A stretch of 64,000 bases of DNA from Streptomyces thinghirensis (GTDB lineage Bacteria > Actinomycetota > Actinomycetia > Streptomycetales > Streptomycetaceae): contig JAKFGP010000069.1 of the NCBI GenBank assembly GCA_021502835.1, forward strand, positions 17,961 to 81,960. The letters run 5' to 3'. The notes beneath the pieces are model-generated. The model did not search any database and was not told where the DNA came from. It worked only from the letters and a program-made list of their open reading frames with translations. A program made the position numbers and the translations under genes. Positions 51,251-60,743 of the stretch are shown here, in pieces; position 1 is the first letter of the stretch, and the number at the start of each line of letters is the position of its first letter.

Positions 51251-52197
51251 TCAGGAGTCTCTGCGCCACAGCCGGCCCAGCAGGCCGCGGAACCGTCCGG
51301 GTTCCTCGGCCTCGTGCGGCGTGGCTTCCCCGGACCGGTGGGGTCGGCAGGGGGCGAAGGGCCGGGCGTGGCGCCGGGCGCTGCCCGCGTGCGGCTTCCA
51401 CCGCGCCTGCCAGGTCCGTGCGGAGCCAGTCGATCTCGTCCGGGTCCGCCGCGGTCATGATCTCCTCGGCGAGCTGCCGCGGCCGGGGGAGCCGGGCGAA
51501 ACCGTGGGCGGGCGGCACCGGGCGGAACCGGTGCAGGTAGGAGCGCTCGTAGAAGTCCCTGACGACCGCGGAGACCTCGACCGGGTCGAGCACTGACGCG
51601 ACGGCCGCGGCCCGGGCCCACGGGTCGTCGTCGGCCTGGCGGAGCAGGGAACCCCCAGGTGCCGTCCCCTCCAGTTGCGGGGACGCAGGTCCAGGCCCTC
51701 CGTCAGCTGGTCCCGCAGGCCCTCGGGCGTACGGCCCTTCAGCAGTGCGGCGTTCCTCTCGTCGGCCGCGAACTGCCGTAGCTCGTCGGCCAGATACAGC
51801 CAGACGACGGCGCGATAGCGGTTCACGTAGAACTTCACGGGCACCAGGAGCCCCAGTCGTGCGAGGCGGGTGAACCGGGCCCTGGGCACGTCCATGAGGG
51901 CAGCGCCTTCCATGGTCCCGACGGCGCGGACGCTGTCCCTCAGCGCCTCGGGGAAGCCCTCCCCGCCCGGATCCGTTCGATCTCGTCGCGCGCGACGCGT
52001 CGGCCGCCCCTCCTCCCCTCGTCGGGTACGGTGCGGATGCGCCCGAGGTGTACGGCGAGGTCGAACTCACTGCGCCTGAGACCCAGTTCTCGTGCCGCGC
52101 GGTTCGGGGCGAGCGAAGGGCCGTGGGTGGCGCCGCGGGTGGCGCCGATCTGCTCGGCAGCGGCCGTGATCTTGTGCGTGATGGTGTTCCCGGACAT
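51251..52197 (-). CDS. DUF6397 family protein
   Basis: About 310 residues. MSGNTITHKITAAAEQIGATRGATHGPSLAPNRAARELGLRRSEFDLAVHLGRIRTVPDEGRRGGRRVARDEIERIRAG begins with a helix-turn-helix-like unit (AARELGLRRSEFDLAVHLGRI). It continues MEGAALMDVPRARFTRLARLGLLVPVKFYVNRYRAVVWLYLADEL, LKGRTPEGLRDQLTEGLDLRPRNWRGRHLGFLL and VEVSAVVRDFYERSYLHRFRP. It ends in GLLGRLWRRDS. This matches the Streptomyces-wide DUF6397 family of unknown function. GGGGAGAAG precedes the ATG at 52197. It converges with tesB, the stops being 2 bases apart. Frame breaks near 51965, 51655, 51420 and 51345. Confidence 0.78.
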
Positions 52198-52333
52198 GGT
52201 CTTCTCCCCGTGGAGTGTGCGGCCGGTGCTGTCCGCCCCCGCCTGACACAAGACCGTAGCCGCTGCCGCGACATCCGTGGCAGGCCTGTGGACAACTCCG
52301 CAGCCGTCTCCACGAAAGTATGGAAAGCCCAGG

Positions 52334-52746
52334 TCAGAGGTCTGTGGGTGATATCCGGCCCGGCTGTCGCGCGTCGACGTCGAGGTGCTCACCGACCCGG
52401 TTCACGAGCAGGGTCATCTCGTACGCGATCTGCCCGATATCGGTCTCCGCGCCGCTGAGCACGCACAGGCAACTGCCCGAGCCCGCCGCGGTGACGAACA
52501 GCACGGCGTCGTCGAACTCGACCATCGTCTGTCGTACCTGACCCGCGCCGAAGTGTCGGCCCGAGCCCCGGCCGGGCTGTGCAGTCCGGACGAGACGGCG
52601 GCGAGGTGCTCGGCGTCCTCGCGTCGCAGACCCGTACTCGCCCCCGTCACCAGCCCGTCGTTGGACAGGACCAGCGCGTGCCGGACGTGTTCGACGCGCT
52701 CGGTCAGGTCGTCCAGCAGCCAGCCAAGTCCCTGGTTCTGCACCAT
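52334..52746 (-). CDS. Roadblock/LC7 domain protein (orphan)
   Basis: About 137 residues. LGWLLDDLTERVEHVRHALVLSNDGLVTGASTGLRREDAEHLAAVSSGLHSLA, GRHFGAGQVRQTMVEFDDAVLFVTAAGSGSCLCVLSG, AETDIGQIAYEMTLLVNRVGEHLDVDARQPG form the single roadblock domain of conservon CvnB-type proteins. These are predicted to act as GTPase-activating partners of the conservon GTPase. It is a close paralogue of the conservon roadblock gene at 54467, from which it is separated by a plus-strand gene and the GTPase and DUF742 genes. One frame break near 52565. GGGAG lies before the ATG at 52746. Confidence 0.88.
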
Positions 52747-52851
52747 GGTCCGGTCTCCCGTGTTGTCCCCGTATGCATGCTCTCCTCCTGGCCGGAGGAT
52801 CTGCCCGCCAGCCTTCACCACGCTTGTGCTCCGGGCAAGGAGGATGGGGGC

Positions 52852-53280
52852 ATGGCACAGAAGATGACCGATGAGGAATGGCGGGCGTTCGTCTCGGACG
52901 GCACCCGCACCGGGAAGCTCTCGACCGTTCGGGCGGACGGCAGCCCGCATGTGGCGCCGATCTGGTTCCTGCTGGACGGGGACGATCTGGTGTTCAACAC
53001 CGGCAAGGACACCGTGAAGGGACGCAATCTGGCCCGTGACGGCCGGGTCGCCCTATGCGTGGACGACGACCGGCCGCCCTTCGACTTCGTCGTGCTGCAG
53101 GGGCGGGCACGGATCTCGGAGGATCTCGACGAACTCCGGCACTGGGCCGCCAGGATCGGGGCCCGGTACATGGGCGAGGAGCGCGCCGAGGAGTTCGGGG
53201 CCCGCAACGGCGTTCCGGGTGAGCTCCTCGTCCGCGTCACCGTGGACAAGGTGCTGGCTCAGAAGTCCGTGGCGGACTGA
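52852..53280 (+). CDS. PPOX class F420-dependent enzyme
   Basis: Reads in one frame, 142 residues. MTDEEWRAFVSDGTRTGKLSTVRADGSPHVAPIWFLLDGDDLVFNTGKDTVKGRNLARDGRVALCVDD is the split-barrel PNPOx-like fold in the form found in actinobacterial F420-binding proteins: GKLSTVRADGSPHVAPIWF and the KGRNLARDGRV phosphate-contact stretch are typical of F420-dependent reductases. FVVLQGRARISEDLDELRHWAARIGARYMGEERAEEFGARNGV follows. The substrate is unknown. AAGGAGG lies 9 bases before the ATG. It sits between the orphan roadblock gene (divergent) and the conservon GTPase (convergent). Confidence 0.9.
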   Translation: MAQKMTDEEWRAFVSDGTRTGKLSTVRADGSPHVAPIWFLLDGDDLVFNTGKDTVKGRNLARDGRVALCVDDDRPPFDFVVLQGRARISEDLDELRHWAARIGARYMGEERAEEFGARNGVPGELLVRVTVDKVLAQKSVAD

Positions 53281-53303
53281 GGCGTCCTCCGGCCGGAGGC
53301 GCC
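53281..53303. terminator. Hairpin after the PPOX gene
   Basis: CCTCCGGCCGGAGG (53286-53299) is a perfect 14-base palindrome, extended by GGCG/CGCC on the outside with one bulged T. It starts directly after the stop codon at 53280. There is no T run, as is usual in Streptomyces. It probably serves the convergent GTPase gene as well. Confidence 0.65.
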
Positions 53304-53357
53304 GGTCCGGCGGCCCGGACCGATTCGTTCTGTCCGGTTCGTTCCGGTCCGGTCCGG

Positions 53358-53965
53358 TCAGCGTACGGAGTCGAGCAGCCGGGCGGTGTGCATCCGTCCG
53401 GCGTACTCGACGAGCCGGATCAGCACCTCCTTCCCCGAGTCGCGGTCCCGGGCGTCGCACAGCACCACGGGCGTTCCCCGGTCGAGGTCGAGGGCCCGCA
53501 GAACGTCCTCGGGCGTCGTAGCGGCGCGCCCCCTTGAAGCAGTTGACGGCCACCACGAAGGGGATGCGCCGGTGCTCGAAATAGTCGACCGCCGGGAAAC
53601 AGTCCGCCAGGCGCCGGGTGTCCGCGAGGACGACAGCGCCGAGGGCGCCCTGTGAGAGTTCGTCCCACAGAAACCAGAGCGGTCCTGGCCCGGTGTGCCG
53701 AAGAGGTAGAGGGAGAGGCCGGACCGGATGGTGATGCGCCCGGAAGTCCATGGCGACGGTCGTGGTGACCTTGCGGTCGATGCCGTCGGTATCGTCCACC
53801 AGCCGCCCGGCCTCGCTGAGCATTTCACTCCGTGCGCAGCGGCCTGATCTCGCTGACCGCGCCCACCAAGGTGGTTTTGCCCACGCCGAATCCTCCGGCG
53901 ACCAGGATCTTCAACGCCAGCGCGGTCGTGTCACCGTCCGTGGCGTCGGAGTGCTCGGAGACCAT
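53358..53965 (-). CDS. Conservon GTPase (CvnD-like)
   Basis: About 200 residues. ALALKILVAGGFGVGKTTLVGAVSEIRPLRTE has the Walker A loop GGFGVGKTT. MLSEAGRLVDDTDGIDRKVTTTVAMDFGRI is the switch region, [39 protein letters not shown] contains the G3 equivalent FGTPGQDRF, and PFVVAVNCFKGA is the NKxD-type position altered to NCF, as in the family. Conservon GTPases receive signals from the sensor-kinase-like protein through roadblock and DUF742 partners at the membrane. Last gene of the four-gene conservon. Frame breaks near 53826, 53740, 53690 and 53522. Confidence 0.9.
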
Positions 53966-54030
53966 CGATCACTTCTCTCGGTCCGGGTGGTCGTGAACGT
54001 AATTTGCCGGTCATGGCCTTTCGGCCTCCT

Positions 54031-54448
54031 TTACAGTGCGCGGAGTCCGTCGATCACTTCGCGCAGAATCCGTTCGTCGGGCAGCTGGGCCGGCGGTACG
54101 GGACGGCTGACTGTCACGGAGCCGAGTTCCACCAGGTCTCCTAGGAGCACCCTCACCACGCCCACGGGCAGATCCGCGTCCGCGGCGAGTTCGGCGACCG
54201 ACTGGGTCTCCGTGCGGCTTATAGCTCGATCAGGGTCCGGTGCTCCGGTCCGGAGCACGGTGTCGTCGGTGTCCGGCGCGTCAGGGCTCGTGTGACTAGG
54301 GGCGATCAGGTCGAATCGCACCCCCCGTGGGGCCGGGCCGGGTGCGTCCGCCTGTCATCGCGCGTAGGGCCGGACGAGGGGTCCTGCCTCGTTGTCGACC
54401 ACTGGCTGCCCGGCCGCTCCCGGCCGCCGCCCGTGGTGTCTCGGTCAT
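54031..54448 (-). CDS. DUF742 conservon protein (CvnC-like)
   Basis: About 138 residues. After an Ala/Arg-rich N-terminus come RPYA, MTGGRTRP and VRFDLIAPSH. The family core is ETQSVAELAADADLPVGVVRVLLGDLVELGSVTV, a winged-helix-like unit, ending LPDERILREVIDGLRAL. The RPYxxTxGRT motif of DUF742 is recovered if frame breaks near 54350 and 54318 are corrected. It lies between the roadblock gene (18 bases upstream) and the GTPase gene (65 bases downstream). Confidence 0.87.
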
Positions 54449-54466
54449 CCGCGCGGCCCTCCCGGG

Positions 54467-54903
54467 TCATCCGCCGGCGGGCGGCCGCGCGGCGGTGCGC
54501 GGCGCGGTGTGGAGGTGCTCGCCGACGCGTCTGACCAGCCGTGCCATCTCGTAGGCCACCAGGCCGATGTCGCGGTCACGGCGGTGAGGACGGCGGGCAG
54601 GAGCCGTCGCCCGCGGCGGCCACGAACAGGAGCCGTCGTCCATCTCCACCATGGTCTGGCGCACACCCCGGCACCGAAGTGCCGGCCCGCGCCATGGCCA
54701 GGCTGTGGAAGCCGGAGGCGACCGCTGCCAGGTGTTGCGGCGTCCTCGCGGCCGAGGCCGGTCGACGCGCCCACGGCGGAAGTCCGTCGTTCGACAGCAA
54801 CTCCACGGCGTGCCGTACTTCGCTCACGCATACGACGAGGTCGTCAGCAGCCAGTCGAGTTCGCGGGTCCGCCGGGCGCTCCCGGTGCCGGGGTTGTGGT
54901 CAT
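54467..54903 (-). CDS. Roadblock/LC7 conservon protein (CvnB-like)
   Basis: About 140 residues with the same plan as the orphan paralogue at 52334. SEVRHAVELLSNDGLP, ASTGLGREDA, LAAVASGFHSLA, GRHFGAG, RQTMVEMDDG, LFVAAAGDGSCL, DIGLVAYEMARLVRRVGEHLHTA can be read across frames; it ends TAARPPAGG. AAGGAG lies upstream of the ATG at 54903, which overlaps the sensor kinase stop (ATGA), so the two are translationally coupled. Frame breaks near 54850, 54780, 54700, 54670, 54630 and 54580. Confidence 0.87.
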
Positions 54904-57562
54904 GTGGGTCTCCTTCGTGCTGTTGCCGCCGGCGGCATCCGGCGGTGCTCCGCGGCCGGGTCGCCGGCCACCACCGCGCGACCAGCCGGCGCGGTATCGG
55001 CCATGCGGTCCCGTACGACTTCGGGAGTGCGCTCGTCGTCTCCGGGCGGCGGGGACGACCGCGCGGCGGGGCGCCCGTCGCGCTGGGAACGAGACTGGCT
55101 ACCTCACGACGAGGGAGGTCGTCGAGCTCCCCCGGCGGCGTGCGGCAGGTGGGGTCCGTCGGACTCCCCGGGCGTGTGCGGCGGGTCGCGGCCGTCAAAC
55201 CCCCCGGCCGCATGCGGGAGACCGGGGCCGTCAGACCCACCTGCGCATGCGGCAGGTCGCGGCCGGCGGCCTTCGTGGAGGCGTCAGGGGATCGGTGCAG
55301 GCGCAAGGCTGGGGTCCTGGTGGCCGACCGGGTGCCGTGGTCTGCGCCGTCGCCGGTACGGGGCCGTCAGCGCCGGCCGGTCTGCCGACGCGCGGGGACG
55401 GGCTCCTGAACGGGAGCGGCGCCGGGCACGCGCGATAACGCGGCGCTCCTCATGCTGTGGTACTTCGACTGCCGTCGGGGGAATGTTCCGCCGTCCCGTT
55501 GTGCAGGAGTGCGGTGGGCAGGGGACGACGGCGGTGGTGCCGCCGTAGGGGCGAATCGAGTGCACCTTGATGTCGTGCCGGGCGGCGAGCCGGCTGACCA
55601 CGAACAGGCCGACCCGGTCCTTGTCAAACAGGTCGAGTGCCTCCGGACCGGGCGATTCGGTGGTTCGCCTCGGCGAGGGTGTCCTTCCCCATGCCGAGCC
55701 CGGGGTCCTCGACCTCGATCGCATAGCCGTTGCCGACGGGTTCTCCGGTGACGCGCCCGCGCGTGTGGGAGTGGCGGAGAACTGGGCCGCGTTCTCCGAT
55801 GATCTCGGCCACGGGTGGGTGCGGTCGGCGACGGCGGCGCCGATCACGGACGCCTCGGGGGCTGGCTGTCGCCCTCCACGCGCGCGTAGTCCTCGACTTC
55901 GGAGACCGCCGCGCGAATCACGTTCGTGAGGGAGACCGGCATGCGCCAAAGCCCACACCAGGTGCCGCGCCGGAGGATGATCAGGCTTTCGGCGTGGCGC
56001 CGCATACGGGTGGTGAGGTGGATCCGAGACAGGAAGAGGTCGCTCAGTTCGTTCGGGTCGTCGGAGCGGCGTTCCATGCTGTCCAGCAGATTCAGCTGAC
56101 GGTGGACGGGACCTGGCTGCGGCGGGCGAGGTTCACGAAGACCCCGGAGATGCCGCTGGCGAGTTCGGCCCGCGTTCCACCGCGGCCCGCAGGGCGGCCC
56201 GGTGCACAGTGTCCAGTGCCTCGGCGACCTGGCCGGCCTCGTCCTCGGCGGAAGGAGCGGCCCCGGGGGCACTCGGACCGGACGTCGATCTCCTCCCCGT
56301 GCGCAGTCTGCGCATGGCCTCAGGGAGTTTGCGGCGGGCGATCTCCAGGGCGCTGTTGCGCGGAGCTCACCGAAAGCTCGACCACGAGGCGGCCGATGCG
56401 AACCGGAGATGACGAGCGACGCGGCGACGAGGAGGCCGAAGAGGACGCGGCCCCGGCCGGACTGAGCGCCACGCGCGTGAACGAGTCCACCCGGTCGGCG
56501 ACTTGACGCTGGCGTCCTGTTCGATCGCCCGCATGGCGTCCCGCACGCGCGCGTGGGCGTCGTCCCACGTGGGCGCCTGGTGCCGCTGCGTCGACCGCCC
56601 GGCCCTCGGGAGCTTGGGCCAGCAGCTTGTCCTCGGCCGTCGCCACGGTCGCGTAGGCGCCGCTGCCGGCGAGGTCCTGCCAGGCTGCGCGTTCGAGTCG
56701 CGCAGGTCGGCGACGGACTCGGTAGGGTCCTGCGTCTGTCGACGGCGCCGGTGAACAACCTCAGCCGATCACCGACGAAGGTCCGTCCGGCGAGGTGGCC
56801 CCGGCGAGCAGGGCATCCTCCTGGGCCAGTGCCTCGCCCGCGCGGGCGAACCGACCAGCAGCGCGCGTCGGACCCCAGATCGGCGTCCTGGATACCGTAT
56901 CTCAAGCGCACCGCCCACCCGGAACGCCGCCGGTAGATCGATCGTCGCCACTGGCGGTAGGCCTCCGCCCAGTCCGCGCGGCGGTCGATGACGGCGGGAG
57001 CGCAGCCTCCCAGCCGTTCGGCGCCGGTGACGAAAGCTTGAGGCGCCGGGCCGCACCGGCGGGCAGTTCCTCGCTGTCGGCGACGGTATGGCGGTCGCTT
57101 AACCGCAGTTTCGCGACGGCGCGGTCGGTGTGTGCGGAAAGTTCCCGGTAACGCCGAGTCGGCACCGCCGACGGGTCGGTGGCGTGGCTGACGGCCGCGG
57201 CCCGCTCGGCCTGCAGGCGCAGCGAGACGGCGGCGTTCACCGGAGCGCGGACCTGGGCGTCCACGCGCTGCACCTGCTCGCAGCCGGGAGATGTCCTGGG
57301 CGGTCGTGACGGTGGCGTACGCCCACAGGGCCAGCAGGGAGACGACGGGCACCATCAACAGGCTGACGATCCTGGCGCGCACGGTGCGGGGCCAGTACTC
57401 GCCGGCGCCACGCGCGCGTGGCGGACGCGTCCGGTGCCTCGCCCCGTGCGGTTCGCCGGGCCCTCGTCGGCCGGTGGTCCGGCTGCGCGCGGCGGCCGCG
57501 CCACGGGTGACTGGGGCGGCGTCTCGGCGCCGGCTGCGGGGGTCGTCCGGGAGTGTGCGCAT
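54900..57562 (-). CDS. Conservon sensor histidine kinase-like protein (CvnA-like)
   Basis: About 890 residues. GAGGAGG precedes the ATG. A long Arg/Pro-rich cytoplasmic N-terminus leads to a membrane helix (ARIVSLLMVPVVSLLALWAYATV), an extracytoplasmic nitrate-sensor-like region (AVIDRRADWAEAYRQWR, DDAHARVRDAMRAIE), a second helix (VLFGLLVAASLVI), a HAMP-like part (VAEALDTVHRAALRAAVE) and a dimerisation region QLNLLDSMERRSDDPNELSDLFLSRIHLTTRMRRHAESLIIL with RRHAESLIIL in place of a normal H-box. The ATPase domain has HLLAEIIENAAQF and VEDRGLGM-type loops and DLFDKDRVGLFVVSRLAARHDIKV. A Pro/Arg-rich tail with 12-residue repeats closes the protein. Many frame breaks. Confidence 0.88.
55130..55237 (-). 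repeat. 36-bp tandem repeats in the sensor kinase tail
   Basis: Three adjacent units of 36 bases encode GLTAPVSRMRPG, GLTAATRRTRPG and SPTDPTCRTPPG on the minus strand. The third is the most divergent. They lie in the disordered Pro/Arg-rich C-terminal extension of the CvnA-like kinase. Confidence 0.75.
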
Positions 57563-57625
57563 GGCCTCCTCGCTCGGTACGGGGTCGGTGCGTTGTCGCC
57601 GAGGCCGCGACGGCCGGGCCCGCCG

Positions 57626-58409
57626 TTACCGGGCGGTGCTCCTACACGGGCCCCGCTGGGCCGAGGCGGACGCCTCGCGCTCCCCGCCGTCGGCGACAGC
57701 GCGACGAAGGCCGAGGTCAGGAAGAGGTAGGACCCGAGGCCGACGGCGGGGGAAGATGAACTGCATCGCCGTGGCCCCGGGCAAAGCGCCTCGCCCGGAG
57801 GGCGTGACGCGCACGCCTTCACCGCGAACATTCCGGTGTAGTGCATGCTGCTCACCGAGGCTCCCATGATCAGCGAGGCGAGCGTCACCGCGAGGGGCGA
57901 CCTGATGTTGAGCGCCGCCCACAGGGCCGCCGTGGCGGCGGCGACGACGATGAGGACGGAGAGCCCGGACGCGCATCGGGTCAGCTCACGTCACCCGTGC
58001 AGGCGCACGGCCGCCATGCCGAGGTAGTGCATGTCGCGACGCCGAGCCCGGTGAGTGAGTCCGCCGAGCAGGAGTGCTCGGCGGCGCTCACTGGCCGTAG
58101 CCGACCCGCGAAGACGCCGGCGCAGACGACCCGATCATGGCGACGAGCAGGCTCGTGGAGGGTGAGTGGCACGTCGTAGCGGATGTCGGTGCCGCTGACC
58201 CGGAAGCCGAGCACGCTGGCGACGAAGTGCATCGTCAGATGCCGGTGCCGATGCCGAGGCGCGGGTGAGAAGCCGTTGGCGGCGCGCGCGCCCGGTGGCG
58301 GCGAGGGCGCGCGGTGCAGCGCAGTCCGAGGGCTGCGCCGGTACAGGCCATCGCGTACGACAGCGCGGGGGTCAGCCAGCCCAGGGCGGCGTGGTCCAGG
58401 TGTCCCATG
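57626..58409 (-). CDS. MHYT domain membrane sensor protein
   Basis: About 260 residues with six to seven membrane helices. MGHLDHAALGWLTPALSYAMACTGAALGLRC is the N-terminal segment. The MHYT repeats appear as TMHFVASVLGFRVSGTDIRYDVPLTL, GLGVATMHYLGMAAVRL (across a break) and LASLIMGASVSSMHYTGMFAVKA. Each carries the Met and His predicted to bind a metal, possibly copper, for sensing diatomic gases. No GGDEF, EAL or kinase domain follows. It is directly upstream of, and in the same direction as, the conservon kinase, so cotranscription is likely. Frame breaks near 58255, 58165, 58105, 58045, 57985, 57810 and 57750. Confidence 0.85.
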
Positions 58410-58573
58410 GCCCCGGGACGCTGGTCCCGGCAAGGGCGCACAACGGGGGCGCATTTCGAAGGTGTTGCTGACGCGGAAGCGCTGGAACGATCGCGTCATG
58501 CTCGAACGTGTGTGCGCTGCGGCGTCCTCTGTGTCATTGAGATCGAGGGGTGTCTTTGAGGATCATGCGGAGC

Positions 58574-59296
58574 ATGAGCGGCAACCACGCACGTGCAGGA
58601 GTTCTTCGGCGCCCGCGCCGCCGACTAGGACAGCCGGTTCCCCGACGACGGCCCCGCCTACGGCGCGGTCGCCGAGCTGGGCCCTGCGGGAGGATCACGT
58701 GCTCGACGCAGGGCTGCGGCACGGGACAGGCCCGCAATACCCCCTGCGGGCGGCCGTGGACCGTCGGGCCTGGTCGTCAGGCCGATCTGACGCCCGCCGC
58801 CTCCAGGCCGCCGTACGGGCCGGAGGGACCGCGACGGCCGCTTGCTGCTGACCGACGTCGCCGCTGCCGCTGCGGTCGCGGACGCTCGACGCCGTGTTTC
58901 CGCGGCGGGCCTCGTGGAAGCTTACCTGCCAGATCCCGCCGGGAACCTGGGGAGTAGGCGCGCGTCGTGCGACCCCGGCGGTGTGCTGGCGCTGTTCCAT
59001 CCGATCGCGCAGAGCGGCGCTCGCGGCGCGGCAGGGGCGGAAGCGGATCACTTGGGCCGGACGGACTGCGTGCCGGGTCCAGCCCTCCGGCGGACCGTTC
59101 GCTGGTTCCGGTGGTTTGTAGGTCGTACGTCGACGATGACGGGGATTTGCTGCAAGCCTGGCGACCGCGCGAGATCGAAGCAGGCCGGCGTCTTGGGCGG
59201 CGTTCCCACTATCGCGCGAGCTATTCTCCGAGATGGGGACTCAACTTGGCTGCGCGCGCGACGATCGGTTCTTCTGGTGGCTGGGGACGTCGTAGT
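58574..59296 (+). CDS. SAM-dependent methyltransferase
   Basis: MSGNHAHVQEFFGARAAD-(stop)-DSRFPDDGPAYG opens the protein: the position that is Trp in relatives reads TAG at 58626-58628 (TGG to TAG). Next come LGLREDHVLDAGCGTGQA (SAM-binding motif I across breaks), GLVVGADLTPA, RDGRLLLTDVAALPLRSRTLDAVFAAGLVAHLPDPAGNLRELARVVRPGGVLALFHPIGRAAL (motifs II and III). The N-terminus with FGARAADWDSRFPDDGPAY is typical of Streptomyces class I methyltransferases of unknown substrate. The 3' end is uncertain because frames keep changing and it runs into the convergent MpaB-type gene; TAG 59294 is one possible end. Confidence 0.75.
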
Positions 59297-60205
59297 GTGG
59301 TGGACCAGGACAGCGTCCTGAGGCGGGACCGGGCAGGGCCGCGCCTGCCTTCGGTCAGCCGGTAGCTGTTCGGGTAGCCACTCGATCTCCAGTTCTTGCA
59401 GGCGTGGTGCGCGGAGCCGCGCCTGGGCGGCACCTCCTTCGATTCACGCGACCGCGCGGCCTCTGCGCAGCGCGCACCGCGCGGCGCACCAGCGTGCTGG
59501 CGGGGGCTCGGCGGCGGGTACCGGAAGGCCCGCAGGAGGGGCTCGTCGAGCGGGCGGCGAGATCCCGGTGCGCAGGGCCGGACGAGGGGGCTCGATACCA
59601 GGAGGCCGTGAGGTCGAGTGGTCGCATCGGAGACCCGAGCGCGCACCCTTTCCTCCCCAGGCGAGGTGGAGCCTCCTCATAGGCGTCGAGGCAGGACTTC
59701 CGAACTCCTCGTATGACTCCGGGAATGCCCTTGATCCCCATGTGCCGTCCCAGCGTGCGGTAGTGGACGGCGGACGCGATGGGTCTCGTGGCGCGACAGT
59801 CCTGCGCCATCCGGCAGGCGATCGATCCAGCGCGTTTGGTCACGACGGTAACCGCACAGGGACGTCCGCATGTCGTCGTTGGTGATGTCGTAACTGCGGT
59901 GCATCTGGTTGATGCGCCGATGGCCGATGCGGCCCTGCTCGCTGCCGAAGCCATTGCTCGACGACGGCGTCCAGAAGCAACTTCGTGTCGTCGTACCGCT
60001 TCTGCGCGGTCCGTGAACTCCGCCGTCTGGGCCAGTAGCCGGCCGATGCTCGGAACGGCGTAGGTGCGGTAGAGCGCCAGCTCGAGGGGCGCGGCTGAAG
60101 TCCCACGGGAACTCGTAGGCCGAGGCCAGCCGATAGATCTCCTTTGAAGCGTCCCTTGCCAGGGTCCATCCGCCGGATTTGTGCCAGCCGTTGGAAGCGC
60201 TTCAC
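59221..60205 (-). CDS. MpaB-family (DUF2236) oxygenase
   Basis: About 320 residues. KRFQRLAQIRRMDPGK, EIYRLASAYEFPWDFSRALELALYRTYAVPSIGRLLAQTAEFTDR, RYDDTKLLLDAVVEHG, MHRSYDITNDDMRYVLC, RWIDAYGWRRLSRHE, YYRTLGRHMGIKDIPGSYEEFE and CLDAYEEAHFAWDE are pieces of the heme-binding MpaB/latex-clearing oxygenase superfamily. The His of MHRSY and those of RHMGIK are conserved in the family. These enzymes use heme b, and some cleave C=C bonds. GTG 60205 has AAGGGG 8 bases upstream; a TTG at 60238 is possible. Breaks about every 60-100 bases; the 3' end is not defined. Confidence 0.75.
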
Positions 60206-60258
60206 CGTGGCCGTCCCCTTCTGCCGTCGAAGCTTCAACTCTCCGTTGAGTGCATGAG

Positions 60259-60502
60259 ATGCCGCGATCGGCGTGGGCTATCGGCAGGGGAGGGGTGGAT
60301 CTGGCGTTCCAGGCAGGATCCACGAGGCCTGGGAGCAGATCTCGCGCCGCTCGGCGCACTGAGGGGAGAACGGGGGGAGCAGCGCGCTCGCAGTCTGTTC
60401 GAGGCCGCCGCCGAGTACGTCTCGGCGTGCGCGGACGACGACCAGGAACGGATCGACGAGGCGGCGGGCTGGGTGTCGCCGGAGGCCCTTTCGTCGGGGT
60501 GA
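60259..60502 (+). CDS. Hypothetical small helical protein
   Basis: Not recognised. In one frame the second half gives RARSLFEAAAEYVSACADDDQERIDEAAGWVSPEALSSG, an acidic helical protein with normal codon bias for this genome. The first half, in another frame, gives MPRSAWAIGRGGVDLAFQAG then IHEAWEQISRR. About 80 residues in all. Divergent from the MpaB-family gene. The start (ATG 60259, GTG 60250 or ATG 60254) cannot be decided. No motif or membrane segment is visible. Confidence 0.45.
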
Positions 60503-60743
60503 ACGAGTTGGCGTGCCGGGCGGTGACGCGCTCGCGCGGGAGCGCGACGAGTCGCCGCGCGGACGTGGCCCGTGCCTCTCCTTGGGCTGCCGGCGACCCT
60601 GACCCCGCCCGTCCGTCACAAGCGGGCGATTTCGCCCCAGTCGCGGAAAACTGCAGCTCCGGGTGCGTCTGGGAGTCGTGACAAGGGCTTCCCCGGCGCA
60701 CTAGGGGTGCGCGCCATTGGACGAACCGATGGGGGAGGCTGGG

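Noticed and set aside
55130..55237. CRISPR-like array
   Set aside because: Units are contiguous with no spacers, diverge from copy to copy and code for protein in frame.
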